Assembly (NCBI RefSeq): GCF_900105335.1
Contig: NZ_LT629770.1
Span: 2,976,001-3,040,000, forward strand
From: Microbacterium paraoxydans
GTDB lineage: Bacteria > Actinomycetota > Actinomycetes > Actinomycetales > Microbacteriaceae
Length of the DNA: 64,000 nucleotides
Reading direction: 5' to 3'
Position 1 is the stretch's first letter; the number at the start of each line of letters is the position of its first letter. Position numbers and translations under genes: made by a program. Below the pieces are notes generated by a model. It saw only the letters and a list, made by a program, of their open reading frames with translations. It made no database searches and was not told the DNA's origin. Shown one piece after another: positions 1 to 8,190 of the stretch.

Positions 1-553
1 ACTGCCACGAGTACCAGCGCGGGGAGAGGTACACGTGCTCGTAGGCGTGCTCCTCGCTGTAGACCCACTCCACCCGACGGCCGATGAGCGTGGTCGTGGG
101 GGCGGCCTCGGCGCCGGTGACGTCGGCGCCCTCGATGGTGCCGGGGGCGAAGTGGTGCTGCACGCGGGTGCGGCCCTGCTCGGGCGCGGGGAGGATCTCG
201 GAGATCACCGCGAGGGAGCGTCCGTGCCGCAGGTCGAGGACGAGCGAGACGGCCTCGTTCGGGAGGTAGCGGTGGTGGAACTGCACGAAGTAGAGCTCGT
301 CGTCGACCTCGAACGCCTCGTAGTCGTCGGTGTCGGACGCGGCCTCCGTGGGGTCCTCGGCGCCGGGCTGGTACTCCCAGGCGACCGTCGAGTCGTCGAA
401 GCGGTGGACGATGCGCGTGCCGCGGTCGTCGACGACGGCGATCTCGCGACCGCTCAGGGCGGTGCTGTGCGGGGCCTTGTTGGCGTCGAAGCCGGGGGCG
501 AGTCCTTCCAACGGCAGCCAGGTGGAGGTGTCGGCGGGGTTGAGGGTCGTCAT
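1..553 (-). CDS. moaF: MoaF-family protein (C-terminus beyond window)
   Basis: The gene starts at ATG 553 and runs off the left edge after about 184 codons, so the C-terminal third is missing. The last visible residues, YEHVYLSPRWYSWQ, match the start of the conserved C-terminal MoaF domain in the second MoaF gene of this window (9968-10756, YEHVYVSSQRYAWQ). MoaF was first described in the Klebsiella monoamine regulon next to tyramine oxidase genes; its biochemical role is not settled and the old molybdenum-cofactor label is doubtful. It lies 40 bases downstream of the APC permease on the same strand, so the two are probably co-transcribed. A GGAAGGAAAT stretch before the ATG supports the start. 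Recognition of the family is fairly sure; function is not. Confidence 0.8.
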   Translation of the reverse strand, partial: MTTLNPADTSTWLPLEGLAPGFDANKAPHSTALSGREIAVVDDRGTRIVHRFDDSTVAWEYQPGAEDPTEAASDTDDYEAFEVDDELYFVQFHHRYLPNEAVSLVLDLRHGRSLAVISEILPAPEQGRTRVQHHFAPGTIEGADVTGAEAAPTTTLIGRRVEWVYSEEHAYEHVYLSPRWYSWQ

Positions 554-592
554 GGGATTTCCTTCCTTCGGAGAACGGGGTCGGCGCGGGCG

Positions 593-2047
593 TCAGCGGT
601 CGCTGAACCGCTCCAGGTCGGTCGCGAGACCGTCGTAGACGGCGGGCTTCGCACGGCGGAGGTAGGCGGCGTAGACGATGCCGCCGATCAGGGCGAGCAC
701 GAGCAGGAGCGGCATCAGACGGATCGCGAGCTCCTCGGAGCCGGCGACGATGTTGAAGTTCACGATCGCCAGGATCGAGATGGCCGCGATGCCGAGGAAG
801 CCGATGCCCGGAGCGATGAACGTGCTCCACCACCGAGGGTCGTTCCGGCGCCGGAAGTACACGACGATCGAGATCGCCGCGAGTCCCTGCAGGATCAGCA
901 CGCTGAGGGTGCCGAAGCCGAGCATCGCGGGCACGAGCGTGACGATGGGATCGGCACCGGCGAGGGCGAACAGGATCGCCACGATCGCCGCGAAGCCGGC
1001 CTGCACGATGCCCGCGAGCTGCGGGGCGCCGTTCGGGCGGGTGCGGGCGAGGGCCTGCGGGAGGATCTTCGCGCGTCCCAGCGAGTACAGGTAGCGGGTG
1101 GCGGAGTTGTGGAAGGCGAGCATCGCCGCGAACAGGCTCACCAGGAGCAGCACCATCATCACGGTCGTGAGCGGTCCGCCCAGGTACTGCTGCGAGAGCG
1201 AGAAGATGAGGTCGCCCGTGGGCAGGTGCTCCAGCGCCGTGGCCTGCGCCTGCGCGACGCCGGTCGCGCTCACCACGGCCCAGGTCGTGACGCCGAGGAT
1301 CACGCCGATCGCGATGATCGAGGTGTAGGTCGCCCGCGGGATGGTGCGCAGCGGCTGCTTGGCCTCCTCGCTGAAGAGCGCGGTGGCCTCGAACCCGAGG
1401 AAGCCGGTCGCCGCGAGCAGCAGCCCGATGGGCAGCGAGCCGGAGAACACGGCCTCCGGGCTGAACGCCGCCACGTCGTAGCCGGTCTGCACGAGCACGG
1501 AGACGTCGAACACGACGAGCATGAGCACCTCGAGCACGAGGCACACGCCGAGCACCTTCGAGCTGAAGTCGACGCCGATCCGGGCGAGCACGAAGCAGAC
1601 GACGATCGACAGCAGGCCCCAGACGAGCCAGTGCACGTCCAGACCGGTGAGGTCGCGGATGATCGTCTGCATGAAGAAGCCGCTGGTGCCGATCGTGCCG
1701 ACGACGAAGAAGTTGTAGCCGAGCGTCGCGATGAGGCCCGCGACGAGTCCGCCGGTGCGGCCGAGGCCCTTCACGACGAAGGCGTAGAAGCCTCCGGCGT
1801 TCACCAGCTGCTTCGACATCTGGGCGTAGCCGATCGCGAACAGCAGCAGGATGGCCGCGACGAGGAAGAACGACATCGGGGTGCCTCCGCCATTGCCCAG
1901 GGCGATGGCGAGCGAGGCGACGACGACGATCCCGGTCAGCGGCGCGACGGCGGCCAGGACGAGGAAGACGATGCCGGCGACGCCGAGGGCGCCGGGGCGG
2001 AGGGAGGTGTGGTGCGGCGTCGTGGGTGCGGAGGTCTGCTCTGCCAC
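593..2047 (-). CDS. APC-superfamily amino acid/amine permease
   Basis: This encodes a 484-residue integral membrane transporter of the amino acid-polyamine-organocation superfamily, probably a proton-coupled importer of an amino acid or amine. About 12 hydrophobic segments are visible from residue 20 onward. The first reads LGVAGIVFLVLAAVAPLTG, and the GFLGFEATALFSEEAK stretch in the middle is typical of the family's TM6 region. I chose GTG 2047 because AAAGGAG lies 5 bases upstream and the sequence before it is not membrane-like. The open frame continues to 2662 but shows no protein-like signal there. It is followed by moaF and divergent from two SDR genes, which suggests uptake of the substrate those enzymes handle. 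The substrate cannot be read from sequence. Confidence 0.88.
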   Translation of the reverse strand: MAEQTSAPTTPHHTSLRPGALGVAGIVFLVLAAVAPLTGIVVVASLAIALGNGGGTPMSFFLVAAILLLFAIGYAQMSKQLVNAGGFYAFVVKGLGRTGGLVAGLIATLGYNFFVVGTIGTSGFFMQTIIRDLTGLDVHWLVWGLLSIVVCFVLARIGVDFSSKVLGVCLVLEVLMLVVFDVSVLVQTGYDVAAFSPEAVFSGSLPIGLLLAATGFLGFEATALFSEEAKQPLRTIPRATYTSIIAIGVILGVTTWAVVSATGVAQAQATALEHLPTGDLIFSLSQQYLGGPLTTVMMVLLLVSLFAAMLAFHNSATRYLYSLGRAKILPQALARTRPNGAPQLAGIVQAGFAAIVAILFALAGADPIVTLVPAMLGFGTLSVLILQGLAAISIVVYFRRRNDPRWWSTFIAPGIGFLGIAAISILAIVNFNIVAGSEELAIRLMPLLLVLALIGGIVYAAYLRRAKPAVYDGLATDLERFSDR

Positions 2048-2290
2048 GTCGGCTCCTTTGCTCGGGTGACGGCCGTGCGGACACGGCATCGACGACGAGG
2101 GGAATCGTCGATAGAGCGAGTCTGCTCGCCGCCTCGTCGCCACGCTTGACCGTGAGCGAAGGACGATGGTGCCACCGCGCACACCCCGCCGGCGGGCGTG
2201 CGCCCCCTCCGCCCCGCGGAGCAGGATGACCGGGACGACACCGCTGTCTCGTCGGCGCCGCGCGGCGCCGGGCCGCGGTCGGAGGATGCG

Positions 2291-3040
2291 ATGGACCTGC
2301 AGCTCGACGGCACGACGGCCCTCGTCACGGGGGCTGCCTCCGGCATCGGCCGTGCCGTCACCCGGGCGCTCGCCGCCGAGGGGGTGCGGGTCGCACTGCT
2401 CGACCGGGACGCCGCCGCCCTCCGGGATGCGGCGGGGGAGGCCGGCATCGATCCGGTGCTGCTCGCCGCCGACGTCACGGACGAACAGCAGGTGGCTGCC
2501 GCCGTCGGCGCGGGTGTCCGGGCGCTGGGCGGTCTCGACGCGGTGGTCTGCTGCGCCGGGATCTCCGGCCCGGTCGGGACGCCGATCGAGGAGACCGCCC
2601 TGGAGGCGTGGAACCGTGTCCTCGCCGTCAACATCACCGGCGCGTTCCTCGTGCTCAAGCACGCGATCCCGGCGCTCCGGGAGTCCGCCGCCGGATCCGT
2701 CGTGCTGCTCGCGAGCGACTCGGCCGTCGTGGCCTCGCCGGGCATGGCCCCCTACGCCGCCTCGAAGGCCGCGCTCGTCCAGTTCGGGCGGGCGCTGTCG
2801 GTCGACCTCGCGGGTACCGGGGTGCGGGTGAACGCGGTGTCACCGTCCATCGTCGACACGCCGATGAGCCGGGGCGACCTCGGCGCCGCGGCGTTCGACG
2901 AGCCCGCTTTCCCCGTGCAGAGCGCCGACGAGGTCGCCGCGCACGTCGCCTACCTCCTCTCCCCGCGGAGCCGGGCGGTCAACGGCACCACCCTCCTCAG
3001 CGACTTCGGGTACACCGCCCGGTCGGGATTCCCCGCCTGA
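2291..3040 (+). CDS. Short-chain dehydrogenase/reductase
   Basis: A 249-residue classical SDR oxidoreductase, expected to be soluble, NAD(P)-dependent and tetrameric. The cofactor motif TGAASGIG lies near residues 12-19, the NNAG-type position reads CCAGISG, and the active-site YxxxK is APYAASKAAL. Catalytic Ser is in LLASDSA. ATG 2291 was chosen because GGAGG sits at 2281 and the Rossmann strand begins at once; the longer frame from 2198 would add an unrelated tail. It is divergent from the permease gene and followed after 53 bases by a second SDR, so the pair probably forms an operon. Substrate is unknown; the setting next to moaF genes recalls the SDR-like MoaE of the Klebsiella amine regulon. 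Confidence 0.9.
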   Translation: MDLQLDGTTALVTGAASGIGRAVTRALAAEGVRVALLDRDAAALRDAAGEAGIDPVLLAADVTDEQQVAAAVGAGVRALGGLDAVVCCAGISGPVGTPIEETALEAWNRVLAVNITGAFLVLKHAIPALRESAAGSVVLLASDSAVVASPGMAPYAASKAALVQFGRALSVDLAGTGVRVNAVSPSIVDTPMSRGDLGAAAFDEPAFPVQSADEVAAHVAYLLSPRSRAVNGTTLLSDFGYTARSGFPA

Positions 3041-3093
3041 CGCGCCCGCGTCCGGCCCCACCGCGCACGCGCGCAGAACACACAGGAGCACAC

Positions 3094-3909
3094 ATGGCAA
3101 CCGTGGTCGGATCGAGCGTCTCCGGACGCGTCGTCGTCATCACCGGAGGCGGCACGGGCATCGGCGCGGCGGTCGCGGAACGTTTCGCGGCCGAAGGGGC
3201 GCACGTCGTCGTGGTGGGTCGCCGGCCGGAGCCGTTGCACGAGGTCGAGCGGGCCGTCGGGGCGCTGCCGATCGTCGCGGATGCGGCGGACACCGCGTCG
3301 GCGCAGGCCGCGATCGCCGAGATCCTCGCGCGGTTCGGCCGCATCGACGTCCTCGTCGCGAACGCCGGAGGACACGGGTTCTCCCCGGTCGCCGAGACCG
3401 ACGACGCGAGCTGGGACGCCGCGATCCGTGCCAACCTCACGACCGCGTTCGTGATGGCGCGGGAAGCGCTGCCGGCGCTGATCGAGGCCAAGGGGCAGGT
3501 GGTGATCGTCTCCTCGCTGGCCGGGCTCTTCGCGGGGCCGTCGGTGGCCGGATACACGGTCGGCAAGCACGCCCTCATCGGCCTCACCCGGACGCTCGCG
3601 CGCGACTACGGGCGCCACGGCGTGCGCGTCAACGCGATCTGCCCCGGGTGGGTGCAGACGCCGATGGCCGACGAGGAGATGGACGAGTTCGCGGCGCACG
3701 CCGGTCTCGGCTCCCGGGAGGAGGGCTACGCGACGGTCACCGCCGACGTGCCGCTGCGCCGCCCGGCGCGGCCCGCCGAGATCGCCTCCGTCGTGCGGTT
3801 CCTCGGGTCGGGGGAGTCGTCATACATCACCGGCGCCGTGATCGTGGCGGACGGCGGGTCGCACGTGGTCGACGTGCCGACCATCGCCTTCGACCACGCC
3901 GGGATGTAG
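3094..3909 (+). CDS. Short-chain dehydrogenase/reductase, second of tandem pair
   Basis: A 271-residue classical SDR. Cofactor motif TGGGTGIG is near residues 18-25, NAG appears in VANAGGHG, catalytic Ser in IVSSLAG and the YxxxK motif in AGYTVGKHAL. The C-terminal ITGAVIVADGG segment is the usual SDR ending, followed by a short extra tail. The start ATG 3094 has AGGAG 5 bases upstream. It follows the first SDR on the same strand and converges on a HAD phosphatase gene. The two SDRs differ enough that they are not a recent duplication. Substrate unknown; probably works in the same pathway as the first SDR and the permease. Confidence 0.9.
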   Translation: MATVVGSSVSGRVVVITGGGTGIGAAVAERFAAEGAHVVVVGRRPEPLHEVERAVGALPIVADAADTASAQAAIAEILARFGRIDVLVANAGGHGFSPVAETDDASWDAAIRANLTTAFVMAREALPALIEAKGQVVIVSSLAGLFAGPSVAGYTVGKHALIGLTRTLARDYGRHGVRVNAICPGWVQTPMADEEMDEFAAHAGLGSREEGYATVTADVPLRRPARPAEIASVVRFLGSGESSYITGAVIVADGGSHVVDVPTIAFDHAGM

Positions 3910-3919
3910 CGCCGGGTCA

Positions 3920-3939
3920 GGGGCGGTGGCCGTCGCCCC
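3920..3939. terminator. Short hairpin between convergent genes
   Basis: GGGGCG (3920-3925) pairs with CGCCCC (3934-3939) between the SDR stop and the HAD stop. It may terminate transcription from both sides. The stem is short and has no U-run, so this is a weak call. Confidence 0.3.
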
Positions 3940-3943
3940 GAGA

Positions 3944-4594
3944 TCAGTTGATCCGGAGCTCGAAGCCGTCGTCGGTCGGGACCACGGCGACGTGCGTGAG
4001 GTCGTCGACGTGTGCGGTCGGGGCGTGGGCTCCCGCGTGCGGACCGATGCCGATCACGCGCATGCCCGCGGCGTGGGCGGCCTGGATGCCGGCGCCGGAG
4101 TCCTCGAACACGACGCAGTCCGCGGGGTCGATGCCGAGGGTGCGGGCGGCGAGGAGGAAGCCCTCCGGATCGGGCTTCGAGGCGGAGACGTTCTCCGCCG
4201 TGACGGCGAGTTCGGGGACCGTGAGCCCGGCCTGGCCCATCCGCGCGGTCATGAGCGCGACGTTGGCCGAGGTGACCACCGCGTGCGGGAACGGCTCCAG
4301 CGCGGCGAGCAGGTCCTCGGCGCCCGGGATGCCGATCACACCGTCCACGTCGGAGGCCTCGGTCGCGAGCATGACCTCGTTCTCACGGAGGTTGATGGCG
4401 TGGTCGCGCTCGGGGAGCAGGATCGCCATGCTCTGGTGCCCCTGGCGCCCGTGGACGGTGCGCAGGACGGTCTCGGGGTCGATCCCGTGCGGCTCCGCCC
4501 AGGCGAGCCAGAGGCGCTCCACGACGGCGGTCGAGTCGACGAGGGTCCCGTCCATGTCGAGGAGGGCGGCACGGGCGTGGAGGATCTCGGTCAC
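3944..4594 (-). CDS. HAD-superfamily sugar-phosphatase / phosphoglucomutase-like hydrolase
   Basis: A 216-residue HAD hydrolase with motif I DMDGTLVDS at residues 13-21 (nucleophile Asp and acid/base Asp both present), motif II in VVTSAN, motif III Lys in SKPDPEGF and motif IV in VFEDSGAGI. The helical cap between motifs I and II and the SKPDPEGF form place it with beta-phosphoglucomutase and small-molecule phosphatases; it probably dephosphorylates a sugar or polyol phosphate. The GTG start at 4594 lies exactly 6 bases after TAGCCT, which suggests a leaderless transcript separate from the upstream ABC transporter operon. Its role in the neighbourhood is unclear. Confidence 0.88.
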   Translation of the reverse strand: MTEILHARAALLDMDGTLVDSTAVVERLWLAWAEPHGIDPETVLRTVHGRQGHQSMAILLPERDHAINLRENEVMLATEASDVDGVIGIPGAEDLLAALEPFPHAVVTSANVALMTARMGQAGLTVPELAVTAENVSASKPDPEGFLLAARTLGIDPADCVVFEDSGAGIQAAHAAGMRVIGIGPHAGAHAPTAHVDDLTHVAVVPTDDGFELRIN

Positions 4595-4619
4595 TCCCTC
4601 AGGCTAACCCTCACGCCGC

Positions 4620-4699
4620 CGACCCACCCCCTTTCGCGCGCCCCGGCCCCTTGCGAACGCGCGCACGGGGCCGGGAGGAACGCAACGGGGTGGGTCGAC
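4620..4699. repeat. GACCCACCCCCTT-type intergenic hairpin (copy 1 of 4)
   Basis: An imperfect palindrome of about 80 bases fills the gap between livF and the HAD gene. The outer arms are GACCCACCCCCTTT and AACGGGGTGGGTC; inner arms pair CCCCGGCCCCTTGCG with CGGGGCCGGG. Related copies are at 39311-39390, 40455-40538 and 56178-56256. It may act as a terminator for the ABC operon, but its recurrence marks it as a dispersed extragenic palindrome. Confidence 0.75.
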
Positions 4700-4705
4700 G
4701 GGGAG

Positions 4706-5398
4706 TCAGCCCCCGAGGTAGGCGCGGTGGAGGAGGGCGGGGTCGTCTTGGAGGGCCTGCGGCGCGCCCTGGAACGACACACGGCCGCCAGCGACGACGA
4801 CCGCCTCCTGCGCGAGACCGAGGGCGAGCTGCGTGAACTGCTCCACCAGCAGCACCGCCACCCCGGACTCCGCGATCGACGACACGATCGGCATCAGGCG
4901 CAGGAACACCACCGGCGCGAGGCCCAGGGACATCTCGTCGATGAGCAGCACCCGGGGCTTCGCTGCGAACGCCCGTGCCAGCACCACCATCTGCTGCTCC
5001 CCACCCGACAGCAGTGCCGTGGGGGAGTCGATGCGCTTCTCCAGCTCCGGGAACTGCGCCAGCACGGCCTCGATCTCCCCGGCGGTGCGTGCCGTGAGGG
5101 AGAGGTTCTCGCGCACGGTGAGCGACGGGAACACGGCCCGCCCCTGCTCGATGTGCACGATGCCGCGCCGGGCCCGCGCCACGCGGGGGAGCCGGTCGAT
5201 CGGATCCCCGTCCAGCAGGATCGACCCGGACGAGTGCGGCGTCACGCCGGACACCGCCTCGATCAGGCTCGTCTTGCCCGCCCCGTTGGGGCCGACCAGG
5301 GCCAGGACCTCGCCGCCGGCGACCCGCAGCGAGACGTCCGAGATGACCGGCCCGGCGCCGCGGCTCACCGTGACGCCGTCGAGCACCAGTGCGCTCAT
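4706..5398 (-). CDS. livF: Branched-chain amino-acid type ABC transporter ATPase (LivF-like)
   Basis: A 230-residue ABC ATPase of the LivF type, the second nucleotide-binding subunit of a HAAT-family importer, on the cytoplasmic face of the membrane. Walker A is GPNGAGKTS near residue 38, the signature is LLSGGEQQM and Walker B is RVLLIDEMSLGLAP. Start ATG 5398 overlaps the stop of the upstream permease-ATPase fusion by four bases, a sign of translational coupling. It is the last gene of the livK-livH-livMG-livF unit. Despite the family name such importers carry many substrates, including aromatic acids and amides, so the substrate is open. Confidence 0.9.
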   Translation of the reverse strand: MSALVLDGVTVSRGAGPVISDVSLRVAGGEVLALVGPNGAGKTSLIEAVSGVTPHSSGSILLDGDPIDRLPRVARARRGIVHIEQGRAVFPSLTVRENLSLTARTAGEIEAVLAQFPELEKRIDSPTALLSGGEQQMVVLARAFAAKPRVLLIDEMSLGLAPVVFLRLMPIVSSIAESGVAVLLVEQFTQLALGLAQEAVVVAGGRVSFQGAPQALQDDPALLHRAYLGG

Positions 5399-7167
5399 TT
5401 CAGCAGCTCCGTCTCTCCCATGTACGCCTTGACGACGTCGGGGTTCGCGAGGACCTCCGCCTGCGGGCCGCTCGCCAGGACGCGGCCGAAGTCGAGGACC
5501 GTGAGGGTCGGGCACACCGAGCGGACGAGGTCCAGGTCGTGCTCGATGATGATGAGGGCCACGCCGTAGCGCCCGGGGAGCTCGCGCAGGCGAGCCGCGA
5601 GTGCCAGATGCTCCTCGTGCGAGAGGCCGGCGGCTGGCTCGTCGAGGATGAGCAGTCGCGGGCGGGCGGCGACGTTCGCCGCGACCTCCACGAGCCGCCG
5701 GGTGCCGACGTCGACGCTCGAGAGGCGCGCCCGGGCCGGCGGGCACCCGAAGAACGCGAGGACCTCGTCGATGTCCGCCGCGGCGAGCCGCCGTCTGGCC
5801 ACGAAGCGCACGTAGCCGCCCACGGTCAGCGCCGGAGGGACGCGGTCCTGCTGGAAGGTCCGTCGCAGTCCGAGTCGCGCACGCCGGGTGGGGGAGAGCC
5901 CGGCGAGGTCGCGGTCGCCGAGAAGCACGCGGCCCTCGTGCTGGGGGAGGAAGCCGCTGATGGCGTCGACGAAGGTCGACTTCCCGGCGCCGTTCGGACC
6001 GATGAGTCCCATGATCGAGGCGGCGGGCACCGTGAACGAGACGTCGTCGAGGGCCTTGAGCGCCCCGAACTGCACGGTCAGACCGTCGACCGTGAGCACC
6101 GGGGCGCCGTCGAGGGCGGCCTCGTCGACGGTGGCCGTCGTGGTCGTGGTGATCGCCGCCGCATCGGTTCCCGCGTCAGGCGGGAGCGCCGTGAGCTTCG
6201 CGCTGGCCGTGCGCCGGTCGGCCCGTCGGTACAGGAGGTTGCGGATGCCCTGGCCGAGGTTCGTGCCGCTCGTGAGCGCCTGCACCCCCAGCACGCCGAA
6301 CACGACGAAGCCCCAGTCCTGCGGCACGCCCCACCGCTTGAGCAGCTCCGGCACGAGCACCCAGAGCAGTCCGCCGAAGATGGCCATGTCGATGAGGTGC
6401 GCGCCGGACATGATCGCCAGCACGTACAGGGCGAGGGACTGCAGCGGCGTGAAGCTCGAGGCGAAGGGGAGCTGCACCTGTCCGGCGAGCAGCCCGCCGG
6501 AGATGCCGCCGAGGGCCGCCGACACCGCGAACGCCGTGAGCTTCGCGGTGCGCACGCTCTGCCCGGCCGCGGCCGTGCCCCGCTCGGAGAAAGCGACGGC
6601 CTTCCAGCTCGCGCCCCACCGGCCGCGCTGCAGGAAGAACACCGCCAGGCCGCAGACGGCGAGCACGACGATGGAGAGGAAGAAGAACTCCCGGTCGCTC
6701 CCGAACAGTGCCGGGCGCTCGATCGCGATGCCGTCCGCGGAGCCGGGGAACTGGATCTGCACGAGCGTGACGTCGGCCGCCGCGGCGAAGCCGAGCGTCA
6801 CCACCGCCAGGTTCACCCCGCGCAGCCGCAGGGCGGGGAGCCCGACGAGGATGCCCACGAGACCGGCCGCGACGCCACCGAGCACGAGCCAGACGAGGAA
6901 GCCCCCCGGCGCCTGCATCACGTTCAGCAGCGAGACGATCCACGCGCCGACCGCGGCGAACGTGAGCTGGCAGAGGGCGATCATGCCGGCCGAGCCGGTG
7001 ACGATGCCGAGTCCGAGGATCGCGATCGCGGCCGTGACGGCGCTGATCGCGAGGAAGACGAAGTAGCCGGGAAGGGCGGCGCTGAGGAGCGCACCCACGC
7101 CGATGCCGACCAGGGCGACGGCGAACGGCCAGGTGATTCGGAACCAGGGGCGGTCAGCGAGCGGCAT
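5395..7167 (-). CDS. Fused LivM-LivG: ABC permease joined to ATPase
   Basis: A 590-residue fusion of the LivM permease and the LivG ATPase of a HAAT importer. Residues 1 to about 320 hold around eight to ten membrane segments with the LivM-type stretches VTGSAGMIALCQ and LALYVLAIMSG. A Thr/Ala-rich linker (ITTTTTATVDEA) follows near residues 340-355, and then a complete ATPase with GPNGAGKSTF (Walker A), a diverged signature region around SSVDVGTRRLVEVA, and RLLILDEPAAGL (Walker B). The frame is unbroken across the junction, so this is a real fusion and not two genes. ATG 7167 has AAGGAGGT just upstream and overlaps livH by 14 bases. Confidence 0.88.
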   Translation of the reverse strand: MPLADRPWFRITWPFAVALVGIGVGALLSAALPGYFVFLAISAVTAAIAILGLGIVTGSAGMIALCQLTFAAVGAWIVSLLNVMQAPGGFLVWLVLGGVAAGLVGILVGLPALRLRGVNLAVVTLGFAAAADVTLVQIQFPGSADGIAIERPALFGSDREFFFLSIVVLAVCGLAVFFLQRGRWGASWKAVAFSERGTAAAGQSVRTAKLTAFAVSAALGGISGGLLAGQVQLPFASSFTPLQSLALYVLAIMSGAHLIDMAIFGGLLWVLVPELLKRWGVPQDWGFVVFGVLGVQALTSGTNLGQGIRNLLYRRADRRTASAKLTALPPDAGTDAAAITTTTTATVDEAALDGAPVLTVDGLTVQFGALKALDDVSFTVPAASIMGLIGPNGAGKSTFVDAISGFLPQHEGRVLLGDRDLAGLSPTRRARLGLRRTFQQDRVPPALTVGGYVRFVARRRLAAADIDEVLAFFGCPPARARLSSVDVGTRRLVEVAANVAARPRLLILDEPAAGLSHEEHLALAARLRELPGRYGVALIIIEHDLDLVRSVCPTLTVLDFGRVLASGPQAEVLANPDVVKAYMGETELLK

Positions 7168-8014
7168 CCCACACCTCCTTGCGTTGCGTCCACAGCAGCA
7201 GGACGACGATGAACAGGAACGGCAGGAAGTTGCGCACGAGCGCCACTTCGTCGATCTGCGCGACGAGTCCGCCGAGGACGCCGAGGAGCAGGCCGCCGAC
7301 GACGGCGAGGTCGAGCCGGCGGAAGCCGCCGAGGAGCGCGGCCGCCGCGGCGGGGACGATGAGCATGGACAGGCTCGTGGCATCGTTCGACTGCGAGGGT
7401 GCGACGATGATGATCGCGATGGCGCTGATGACCCCGGTGACGAACCAGACGGCGATCGACAGCGGCCGGGAGCGGATGCCGAGCAGCTCCGCCGTGGTCG
7501 GCCGCTCCGACAGCGCGCGCAGCTGGGTGCCGACCCGGGTACGGCGCAGCACGATACGGACGGCGACGGCGGTGACGACGGCCATCGCCACCGTCGCGAC
7601 GGTTACCTGGCTGATCACCACGCCGCCGAAGGAGAACGCGGGGCCGGCGATGATGGGGGTGAAGGGCTGCGGCTTGTTGCCGAACAGGATGAACGACAGC
7701 GAGATGAGCAGCAGGAGCGGGCCGACCGTCATGGCCGAGCGGGTCGTCGTCGAGGCCTCCGACAGCCAGGTCGCGGCGATGAACCCGATCGCCGCGGCGA
7801 GTAGGCCCGCGACGAGGACCCCGAGGATCGAGCCCAGCCAGATGGGCAGCCCGATCTCGCGGACGAACCACACGGCGGTGAAGGCCCCGAACATGCCGGT
7901 CGCGGCCTGGGCGAAGTTCACCACGCGCACGAGGCGCGACATGAGGGTGAGGCAGACGCCGAGGACGGCGTAGAGGCCGCCGGCGGCGAGACCGGCGATG
8001 GCGCCTTGGAGCAT
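7154..8014 (-). CDS. livH: Branched-chain amino-acid type ABC permease (LivH-like)
   Basis: A 286-residue integral membrane permease of the LivH family with about eight hydrophobic segments. The N-terminus GLAAGGLYAVLGVCLTL and the VVNFAQAATGMFGAF stretch are typical of LivH. It pairs with the LivM half of the downstream fusion to form the channel. The gene follows livK after a 176-base gap filled with a repeat hairpin array, so its expression is probably lower than that of the binding protein. Its stop overlaps the start of the livMG fusion. Confidence 0.9.
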   Translation of the reverse strand: MLQGAIAGLAAGGLYAVLGVCLTLMSRLVRVVNFAQAATGMFGAFTAVWFVREIGLPIWLGSILGVLVAGLLAAAIGFIAATWLSEASTTTRSAMTVGPLLLLISLSFILFGNKPQPFTPIIAGPAFSFGGVVISQVTVATVAMAVVTAVAVRIVLRRTRVGTQLRALSERPTTAELLGIRSRPLSIAVWFVTGVISAIAIIIVAPSQSNDATSLSMLIVPAAAAALLGGFRRLDLAVVGGLLLGVLGGLVAQIDEVALVRNFLPFLFIVVLLLWTQRKEVWDAAR

Positions 8015-8039
8015 CAGGCGTCCTTTCTGGTGAGGGGCC

Positions 8040-8185
8040 CTTCGACAGGCTCAGGGACCCAGATGTGGGTCGCTGAGCCTGTCGAAGCGCGGGAAACCCG
8101 GGTGGGTCGCCGAGCCTGTCGAGGTGGGTCGCTGAGCCTGTCGAAGCGCAGGGACCCGGGGTGGGTCGCTGAGCCTGTCGAAGCG
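8040..8185. repeat. GAGCCTGTCGAAG element array with large hairpin, between livK and livH
   Basis: Five copies of the element lie here: one in reverse orientation (8040-8058) and four forward (near 8071, 8108, 8130 and 8167). The first two face each other: CTTCGACAGGCTCAG...GACCCA pairs with TGGGTC...CTGAGCCTGTCGAAG over 8040-8087, giving a stem of about 21 bp with a 4-base loop. The position, between the binding-protein gene and the permease gene of one operon, suggests an mRNA stabiliser or partial terminator. The same element forms an array at 9834-9967 and one copy sits inside ribE. Confidence 0.85.
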
Positions 8186-8190
8186 CGGGA

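Noticed and set aside
35..2149. Long open frame of about 700 codons on the plus strand over the moaF and permease genes
   Set aside because: Translation is low-complexity (Glu/Arg/Gly/His-rich), typical of the antisense frame of GC-rich genes. The minus strand holds two convincing proteins.
5395..7167. Two separate genes livM and livG joined by a sequencing error
   Set aside because: The linker is in frame, has normal codon use, and no ribosome site or start codon suits an independent livG.
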